Of a stretch of 8,329 nt of DNA, positions 1 through 4,651 are shown piece after piece (the first letter of the stretch is position 1; each line of letters opens with the position of its first letter). Below the pieces are notes generated by a model. The model worked only from the letters and a program-made list of their open reading frames with translations. It did not search any database and had not been told where the DNA came from. Where the stretch lies: positions 1-8,329 of the forward strand of contig CABTXO010000062.1 in assembly GCA_902488725.1 (NCBI GenBank), given 5' to 3'. The stretch is from an uncultured Bacteroidales bacterium (GTDB lineage Bacteria > Bacteroidota > Bacteroidia > Bacteroidales > UBA932). A program made the translations under genes and the position numbers.

Positions 1-287
1 GCGTCGCCTTTGCGGACGGAGCGTCCCTTGTCCACATACACCGCAATCACCCGGCCCGACACGCTGGACACGTAATTCAGTTCGTTCACGGCCTGGCTGA
101 TTCCGTTGGACGTGAAGTCATGGCTGAACGAGCGCTCTGCGACGGTGTCCGTGTAGACGGCGACCTCCCGTTCGGCAAGGGAAGCAGACGAGGTCTGCTC
201 TTTCATTTTCTTCCGGTTGCCGACCAGCAGGAAGGCCATCCCCGCAAGGATGAGCAGGGCAACCGCTATTCCGATGATTTTTTTCAT
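1..287 (-). CDS. RND efflux periplasmic adaptor (HlyD/MFP family), 3' truncated by window edge
   Basis: Only the first 95 codons and two bases of the next are present; the gene runs off the left edge. The start is the ATG read at 287-285, 11 bases after the stop of the upstream outer-membrane factor gene. Residues 4-22 form a hydrophobic signal anchor after MKK, with no lipobox cysteine. A polar linker follows, then at residues 70-95 the start of the lipoyl-like barrel-sandwich fold (VSGRVIAVYVDKGRSVRKGD), the typical N-terminal half of the adaptor hairpin region. Adaptors of this family bridge an inner-membrane RND pump and a TolC-type channel across the periplasm. The family call is firm from this motif and the operon context. 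Substrate range cannot be told. A macrolide-type ABC adaptor (MacA-like) is the main alternative, and the next gene outside the window would decide. Confidence 0.88.
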   Translation of the reverse strand, partial: MKKIIGIAVALLILAGMAFLLVGNRKKMKEQTSSASLAEREVAVYTDTVAERSFSHDFTSNGISQAVNELNYVSSVSGRVIAVYVDKGRSVRKGD

Positions 288-298
288 ATCTGCAAGTG

Positions 299-1681
299 CT
301 ATTGTTGTTTCAAATCCTGGATGGTTCCGACCGCTTTTTTCAGGTCGATGTAGGCCTTCATGCTTTCCCCCAAGGCGTTCACGTAGTTCATGCGGGCCTG
401 GACGAGCGAGGAGGAGGCGTTGAGCAGATCCGAAAGGGAGGATATTCCTTCCTTGAAATTGGATTCCGTCACCCGGTACACTTCCTCCGCAAGGGCTTTG
501 TTCCGCTTCTGTGAAGCGATGGACCGCAGTTGCTGTTCCAGTTGCCGCCGGGCGTTGTCTTCGCCCATCGCCAGGGACTGGGTCAGCATCCGCTCGTCCG
601 CCTCCGATTGCTGCAATTCAATCCGGGCCTTCTTGATTTTGGCGGTCCGGGACAGACCGGTGAAGAGCGGCATCCGGAGGTTGAGGGTAAGCATGGACAC
701 CGGGAAGTGGTGGAAGGTTTCTCCGCTGAAATGGTCCCCCATGTAGTTCATGGAGTAGTTCGCGCCGAAGGTGACGACCGGCAATGCTTCGTACACGGTG
801 GACCGGTACTGCCGCTCCAGCATCATTTGCTTGGCTTTCAGTATCTTGTAAGGGAGCATGCAGGTGACGTCGAACACCGGGATGGCGGCCGAGTACAGCT
901 GCTTCTCCATCCGGTCGGGGTCGATGGCCGGAATCCGGATGGAGTCCGACATCGGGAATCCCATCTGCAGTTTCAGCAGGTTCTTCTGCAGCTCCAGCGT
1001 GCGTTCCATTGCTCCGCGCTGCGTTTCCAGGTTCGATTTGGACACCGACACCCGGTCCACGTCCACCTGGCGCATCAGCCCGCTTTCCCGGTCTGCCTCC
1101 AGAATCCGGAGGGTCCGGTCCAGCAGGGCGACGCTCTCGTCGAACTGGCCGACCGCATAGGAAAGCGCCTGCGCCCCGTAGTAGAGGGTGGCGGTCTGGG
1201 CAATCACGTCGCTTTCGGTCATCTCCACCCCCAGTTCCGCCATCTCACCTGCCACCTTGGCGATGGACACCGCATTGAAGAGGGCGAAGTTGACGAGCTG
1301 CTGATTCAGCCCGGCACCCCAGTTGGCAGTGTAGTCCATCCCCATCGTGACCGTCATGTACTTGGGCGCGTTGGGGTCGCGCTGCCTTTCCGGCAGCATC
1401 GCGTTGATGAAGTTCGGCATCGCGATCGTGGCCTTTTGCAGGTTGCGGGTCCAGCCGCTCGAGGCACTGACCTGGGGAAGCAGGGCGCCGACCACCTCCC
1501 GTTTCGACTGGGCGGCGATTGCCAGTTCGAGCCGGTCTTTTGCGAGCGCGTTGTTGTGCGCCAGGGCATATTCCAAGCATTGTTTCAAGGAATATGCCTC
1601 CTGTCCGCCGGCTTCCAACCCGCAGACCGCGAGGGCGAGGAGCGCCAGCGCCAGGGTGAGAATATTCAGTTTCATCTTCAT
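299..1681 (-). CDS. TolC-family outer-membrane efflux channel protein
   Basis: This is the outer-membrane and periplasmic tunnel component of a tripartite efflux pump. From the ATG read at 1681-1679 it is 460 residues, normal for the family. An ATG in the same frame at 1702 would add MQPNADA but would overlap the end of the TetR gene; the chosen start lies 4 bases after that stop and gives a clean signal peptide (MKMKLN, then a leucine/alanine core, cleavage near residue 24-26). The first outer-membrane efflux repeat begins with YSLKQCLEYALAHNNAL (30-46) and has GALLPQVSASSGW (65-77). The second repeat near the C-terminus has the usual NFKEGISSLSDLLNASSSL helix and ends in the characteristic LKKAVGTIQDL. 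Long alpha-helical, glutamine-rich stretches fit the coiled-coil barrel. The gene sits between the regulator and the adaptor, a common order in Bacteroidota. Confidence 0.93.
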   Translation of the reverse strand: MKMKLNILTLALALLALAVCGLEAGGQEAYSLKQCLEYALAHNNALAKDRLELAIAAQSKREVVGALLPQVSASSGWTRNLQKATIAMPNFINAMLPERQRDPNAPKYMTVTMGMDYTANWGAGLNQQLVNFALFNAVSIAKVAGEMAELGVEMTESDVIAQTATLYYGAQALSYAVGQFDESVALLDRTLRILEADRESGLMRQVDVDRVSVSKSNLETQRGAMERTLELQKNLLKLQMGFPMSDSIRIPAIDPDRMEKQLYSAAIPVFDVTCMLPYKILKAKQMMLERQYRSTVYEALPVVTFGANYSMNYMGDHFSGETFHHFPVSMLTLNLRMPLFTGLSRTAKIKKARIELQQSEADERMLTQSLAMGEDNARRQLEQQLRSIASQKRNKALAEEVYRVTESNFKEGISSLSDLLNASSSLVQARMNYVNALGESMKAYIDLKKAVGTIQDLKQQ

Positions 1682-1685
1682 GGCA

Positions 1686-2294
1686 TCAGCGTTTGGTTGC
1701 ATATTTTCGTTGGAGGGTCGTCACCAGGTCCTCCCGCCTGGAAAGCAGGTACCGGTCGATCCGCTCCGCGTCGAAGCCGGCAATCTGCTCGAGGAAAGGT
1801 ATTTTCAGGAAGGGCGCCGCGGCGAGGTCGAGGACCGTGTCGAAAAGGCTTTCCAGGGTGCACGTCGCCACCTTTCCCGCCCGGATCTGCTCCGCAAGCC
1901 GCTGCGCATGCCGCTCGATGCTCTCCCGGCAGATGGTCTCCACCGTCTCCCGGTAGCGCAGCAGAAATTCGGGATGGGTCCGCGAGATGTCCAGCAGGAT
2001 GAAGGGAATCTTCCGGTCCTCACGGATTTTGTCGAAAAGGGCGGTGGCGGCCCCGACGACCACTTCCAGGAAGTCTCCTTCGGCGAACATCACCTTTTTC
2101 AGGCTGTCCAGGAATCCCTGAATATGGATGTCGATGATCTTGACGAAGAGTTGTTCCTTGGTCCTGAAATAGTAGTTGACCATTGCATGCGTCACCCCGG
2201 CACGCCGGGCGATGGTGGCGGTTGAGGTGGCGTCGAAGCCGTTTCGGAAGAATTCATCCTCCGCTGCGGCCAGTATTTCTGCTTCTTTTGTCAT
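1686..2294 (-). CDS. TetR/AcrR-family transcriptional repressor of the efflux operon
   Basis: The 202-residue length is typical of TetR regulators. The N-terminal DNA-binding domain is clear: EILAAAEDEFFRNGF (6-20), then the helix-turn-helix TSTATIARRAGVTHAMVNYY (23-42) and the signature YYFRTKEQLF (41-50). The rest is the helical ligand-binding and dimerisation domain, which is too variable to predict a ligand. It is the first gene of the minus-strand operon; its stop is 4 bases before the TolC-family start, so regulator and pump parts are probably co-transcribed. A consensus promoter and a palindromic operator candidate lie just upstream, which suggests negative autoregulation with induction by a pump substrate. 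The family call is certain; the regulatory target is inferred from position. The ATG at 2294 is the only convincing start because the helix-turn-helix domain begins directly after it. Confidence 0.94.
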   Translation of the reverse strand: MTKEAEILAAAEDEFFRNGFDATSTATIARRAGVTHAMVNYYFRTKEQLFVKIIDIHIQGFLDSLKKVMFAEGDFLEVVVGAATALFDKIREDRKIPFILLDISRTHPEFLLRYRETVETICRESIERHAQRLAEQIRAGKVATCTLESLFDTVLDLAAAPFLKIPFLEQIAGFDAERIDRYLLSRREDLVTTLQRKYATKR

Positions 2295-2309
2295 GGTGGC
2301 TTCTTGAAT

Positions 2310-2336
2310 TAACGTGTGCGTTTAACAATGTCGTTA
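2310..2336. promoter_or_regulatory. Candidate TetR operator: 27-bp imperfect palindrome
   Basis: The sequence reads TAACG-N5-GTTTAAC-N5-CGTTA. The outer arms (5 bp) and the inner arms (GTT/AAC) are perfectly symmetric around one central base, and the two 5-base gaps are equal. It starts 3 bases after the tetR -7 element, covers the expected transcription start, and ends 15 bases before the tetR start codon. Size, symmetry and position fit a TetR-type dimer site that would block the operon's own promoter. The symmetry is seen in the sequence; binding is inferred. Confidence 0.6.
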
Positions 2337-2339
2337 GTG

Positions 2340-2369
2340 CAAAGGTACACATTCTTTTGAACTTTCAAA
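2340..2369 (-). promoter_or_regulatory. Bacteroidota-type promoter of the tetR-efflux operon
   Basis: Read on the minus strand, TTTG (2369-2366) is followed after 18 bases by TACCTTTG (2347-2340). This is an exact match to the Bacteroidota -33/-7 consensus (TTTG, about 17-23 bases, TAnnTTTG). Transcription would start near 2333, giving a leader of about 40 bases that contains the palindrome at 2310-2336. No other good promoter is visible before tolC or the adaptor gene. Confidence 0.72.
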
Positions 2370-2374
2370 ATTTC

Positions 2375-2406
2375 TTCGTCATTTTTTTAAACCTTTGTTA
2401 AATTTG
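2375..2406 (+). promoter_or_regulatory. Possible promoter of rsgA
   Basis: TAAATTTG at 2399-2406 matches the TAnnTTTG -7 consensus. A weaker -33 element TTCG (2375-2378, 3 of 4 matches to TTTG) lies 20 bases upstream. If used, the transcript would start around 2411-2413, only a few bases before the ATG at 2417, so the mRNA would be almost leaderless. The element lies in a T-rich stretch where chance matches are likely, so the call is tentative. Confidence 0.4.
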
Positions 2407-2416
2407 CCTTTTGAAT

Positions 2417-3358
2417 ATGACCGGAAACGCCACAGTTGTCAAAAATGCAGGAAGCCATTTTCTGCTTTCGTCCCTGCCCGAATGGGCTCCATTCCCCGCC
2501 GTGCTGAAAGGAAAAGTGCGGCTGTCGGGCAGTGATGCCACCAATCCGGTCGCAGTCGGGGACCGGGTGATGTATTCCTGCAAAGGACGCCGGCCGACTT
2601 GGGAACATCCTGCGGCCATCGATTCCATCGAACCGCGGCGCAACTACATCATACGCCGTTCCACCAATCTATCGCGGCAGAGCCATGTGATTGCGGCCAA
2701 TCTGGACCGCGCCTTCCTCATTGCCACCCTGTATTTCCCCGAAATCAAATTGCCGTTTCTGGACCGTTTCCTCGTGACATGCGAAGTCTACGGCATTCCG
2801 GTGACCATCGTGCTGAACAAGATTGACCTGTTCCGGGAAGAATTTCCCGAGGTGCTGGCGGATTTCCACCGCATCTACGGGAGCGCCGGCTATCCGATTC
2901 TCGAGACCTCCGCGCGGACCGGGGAGGGCATCGGGGAGTTGCGCCTGCTTGCAAAGGACAAGATCGTGCTGGCGGCCGGCGAATCCGGCGTGGGGAAGTC
3001 TTCGCTCATCCATGCACTGGACCCGACCCTCGATCCCAAAACTGGTGACATCTCCCTGGCCCATCTGCAAGGGAAGCACACGACTTCGCTGTACGAGATG
3101 TACCCGCTCTCCTCCGGCGGCTTCGTCATCGATTCCCCCGGGCTGCGGGGCTTCGGTCTGGTGGATCTGGAGAAGGAAGAGATTTCGAAATATTTTCCCG
3201 AAATGCTCCGGGTCACGGACGACTGCCGGTTCGTGCCTTGCACGCACACGCATGAACCGGGCTGCGCCGTGAAAGCGGCCGTGGAGGCCGGGACGATCAG
3301 CCCGGAGCGGTATGCGTCCTATCTGGGCATGCTGGAAGAAGATCAGAAATTCAGGTAG
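2417..3358 (+). CDS. rsgA: Ribosome small-subunit-dependent GTPase A (30S maturation)
   Basis: RsgA (YjeQ) is a cytoplasmic circularly permuted GTPase that checks late assembly of the 30S subunit and releases RbfA. From the ATG at 2417 the product has 313 residues, normal for the family; a TTG two codons upstream (2411) is possible but unneeded. An N-terminal OB-fold (about 7-75, with TNPVAVGDRV at 42-51) is followed by GTPase motifs in permuted order: G4 NKID (134-137), G5 SARTGEG (165-171), G1 P-loop GESGVGKSS (188-196), switch HTT (221-223) and G3 DSPG (239-242). The C-terminal zinc site is intact: C270, C275, H277 and C283, in CRFVPCTHTHEPGC. All catalytic elements are present, so it should be functional. 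It is divergent from tetR and has its own 166-base gap before the next gene, so it is probably not functionally tied to either neighbour. Confidence 0.97.
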   Translation: MTGNATVVKNAGSHFLLSSLPEWAPFPAVLKGKVRLSGSDATNPVAVGDRVMYSCKGRRPTWEHPAAIDSIEPRRNYIIRRSTNLSRQSHVIAANLDRAFLIATLYFPEIKLPFLDRFLVTCEVYGIPVTIVLNKIDLFREEFPEVLADFHRIYGSAGYPILETSARTGEGIGELRLLAKDKIVLAAGESGVGKSSLIHALDPTLDPKTGDISLAHLQGKHTTSLYEMYPLSSGGFVIDSPGLRGFGLVDLEKEEISKYFPEMLRVTDDCRFVPCTHTHEPGCAVKAAVEAGTISPERYASYLGMLEEDQKFR

Positions 3359-3437
3359 GAACAGTTTTCTGCCTCTCTGTTGTCCGCCGCATTCCATGAG
3401 CGGGATGAATTTTACCTGGCTATCGCTAGAACCTGTA

Positions 3438-3461
3438 ATTCCAAAATTCCAAAATACCAAA
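3438..3461. repeat. Three tandem 8-bp repeats upstream of the lipoprotein/receptor operon
   Basis: Three head-to-tail copies run ATTCCAAA, ATTCCAAA, ATACCAAA with no spacer; the third differs by one base. The last copy is also the left half of the palindrome at 3453-3472. Direct repeats placed just upstream of a -33 box resemble activator or repressor binding arrays. An 8-base period is not a full helical turn, so the copies would lie on rotating faces of the DNA unless the protein bends it. Confidence 0.6.
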
Positions 3462-3472
3462 TATTGGGTATT
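3453..3472. promoter_or_regulatory. Candidate operator: 20-bp near-perfect palindrome overlapping the -33 box
   Basis: AATACCAAATATTGGGTATT is symmetric at 9 of 10 base pairs around a centre between 3462 and 3463; the only mismatch is 3459 with 3466. Its right end (3470-3472) overlaps the -33 element of the operon promoter, so a dimeric protein bound here could either exclude or contact RNA polymerase. It is not followed by a T-run, so it is not a terminator for rsgA. No regulator gene for it lies in the window. Confidence 0.55.
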
Positions 3473-3501
3473 GACCGTCAAGGGGTATCGGCGTACTTTT
3501 G
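3470..3501 (+). promoter_or_regulatory. Bacteroidota-type promoter of the lipoprotein/TonB-receptor operon
   Basis: TACTTTTG at 3494-3501 is an exact TAnnTTTG -7 element. The -33 element is ATTG (3470-3473, core TTG), with a 20-base spacer. Transcription would start near 3506-3508, about 18 bases before the ATG at 3525. This is the only good promoter ahead of the four tightly packed plus-strand genes, so it probably drives all of them. Confidence 0.72.
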
Positions 3502-3524
3502 CGCCGTCTTTAAAAACATTAACT

Positions 3525-4649
3525 ATGCGTCAAACTGCAATCATTCTCGCAACAGGCCTTGCCGTTCTGGCCGCTTGTTCGAAAAATGAACCGGCTCCGA
3601 CACTGAAGGTGTCCCCGGAAAAGAAAATTGTCATGGACCCGAACGGGGTGGATAAATCAGTCGTCTCTGTCACGACGAATCAAAGCGAGTTCAACTTCTC
3701 CTGCGACAAGGAATGGCTTACTGTTGCCAAGGGAGAGAAAACCCTCGAACTTTCCGCTTCCAAGAATAAGGAAGGGACGGAACGAACAGCTATATTGACC
3801 GTTACCGCGGGCAAGGCAGCACCCGTCTCGCTCCAGGTGAAACAAGGGGCCAAATTGGAGATCGGCGATTACTTTGCGGGCGGAATCATTTTCTGGCTGA
3901 ATCCGGACGAGAACGGGACTCCCAGAGGAAAGGTCGTCGCCATGCGGGAGGTGTCGCTGAAAGAACAACAGGATGCACTTGCCGTCCTCGGGAAATTTAC
4001 CCTCGATGTCTATGACCGTCGCTTCCTGTTCATGTACAAAAAGCAAAATGCGGGAGAAATCAGCATGAAAGACTACAACATGGCCAAAGATCCGGTGTTC
4101 AAAGCCTGGGAAGGAAACACGCTGGACGATGGAAAAGCGAACACGGCGAAACTGCTGTCCCTCATCGACAAGGCATCTGAAAAGTTCGCGGACATGTGGT
4201 CCTACGAGGCGGCTCCCTTCATGGCCTCGAACGGTTGCGAGGTGGCCTGGTTCAGAAAGCATATCATCGAAGAGAAATACATGGGCTACGATGACTGGTA
4301 CATCCCGGCAAGGGACGAGATGGCGGAATTGATCAAGCCGGTGGAAGGCGGTTCTTTCCTCTACGAGAAGATCAACGAATCCATCCGGAAAAACAGCGGC
4401 ATCGAGATCAATGCATTCTGGTCCAAGGAGGAAAAATTGACCCAGGAAGGCAAATACTACAAGGTTTATTATGCGACCTCATCGGAAGTGAACGCCACGG
4501 AAAATCCCGATGAAAAATCTCCTGAAAAGCGGATTTACATCGCACGTTTCGAGAAGGATCAGCCATGGCTTAAGACCCAACCCCGCGTTGCAATCTTGAC
4601 GTGCGAAAAAGACGGTTCCGCAATCCTCAGGCCGATTCGACAGTTCTAG
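3525..4649 (+). CDS. Lipoprotein with BACON-like N-terminal and DUF1566/Lcl_C-like C-terminal domain
   Basis: The ATG at 3525 gives 374 residues and a clear lipoprotein signal: MRQTAIILATGLAVLAAC, with lipobox LAAC and Cys18 as the lipidated residue. The open frame continues upstream, but that part overlaps rsgA and the promoter. Residues about 27-107 look like a BACON (immunoglobulin-like) domain: KEWLTV (62-67), then N81, RTAILTVTAG (87-96) and a closing VKQ. Residues 113-374 resemble the DUF1566/Lcl_C group, seen in many Bacteroidota surface proteins: GDYFAGGIIFWL (114-125), DDWYIPARDEMAEL (256-269), YATSSE (316-321) and ILRPIRQF (367-374). The biochemical role of these domains is not established; BACON domains are suspected of binding glycans or mucin. 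The stop is only 2 bases before the receptor's likely start, so the two are translated together and this protein may be a surface partner of the receptor. Confidence 0.85.
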   Translation: MRQTAIILATGLAVLAACSKNEPAPTLKVSPEKKIVMDPNGVDKSVVSVTTNQSEFNFSCDKEWLTVAKGEKTLELSASKNKEGTERTAILTVTAGKAAPVSLQVKQGAKLEIGDYFAGGIIFWLNPDENGTPRGKVVAMREVSLKEQQDALAVLGKFTLDVYDRRFLFMYKKQNAGEISMKDYNMAKDPVFKAWEGNTLDDGKANTAKLLSLIDKASEKFADMWSYEAAPFMASNGCEVAWFRKHIIEEKYMGYDDWYIPARDEMAELIKPVEGGSFLYEKINESIRKNSGIEINAFWSKEEKLTQEGKYYKVYYATSSEVNATENPDEKSPEKRIYIARFEKDQPWLKTQPRVAILTCEKDGSAILRPIRQF

Positions 4650-4651
4650 CA

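Noticed and set aside
1613..1630. Lipobox-like LAVC in the signal peptide of the TolC-family protein
   Set aside because: Valine at the -1 position is not accepted by the lipobox rule, and the cysteine lies inside the hydrophobic core, before a better signal-peptidase I region at GLEAGGQ.
530..2002. Long plus-strand open frame (490 codons) opposite the TolC-family and tetR genes
   Set aside because: It lies antisense to two well-supported genes, is rich in His, Arg, Gly and Pro as expected for a shadow frame in GC-rich DNA, and shows no domain or signal.
2411..2416. TTG start for rsgA
   Set aside because: The ATG at 2417 is a stronger codon and already gives a full-length N-terminal domain; the TTG would also sit at the expected transcription start.
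3387..3403. CCGC/GCGG hairpin after rsgA as an intrinsic terminator
   Set aside because: The stem is only 4 bp with a 9-base loop and no T-run directly follows, so it is not a convincing terminator.
2669..3481. Minus-strand open frame opposite rsgA
   Set aside because: All the rsgA motifs are on the plus strand; the antisense translation has no family resemblance and would start inside the operon's control region.
3312..3524. 71-residue N-terminal extension of the BACON lipoprotein frame
   Set aside because: It would overlap the end of rsgA, run through the promoter and palindrome, and bury the lipoprotein signal peptide. The start at 3525 restores a standard lipobox at Cys18.
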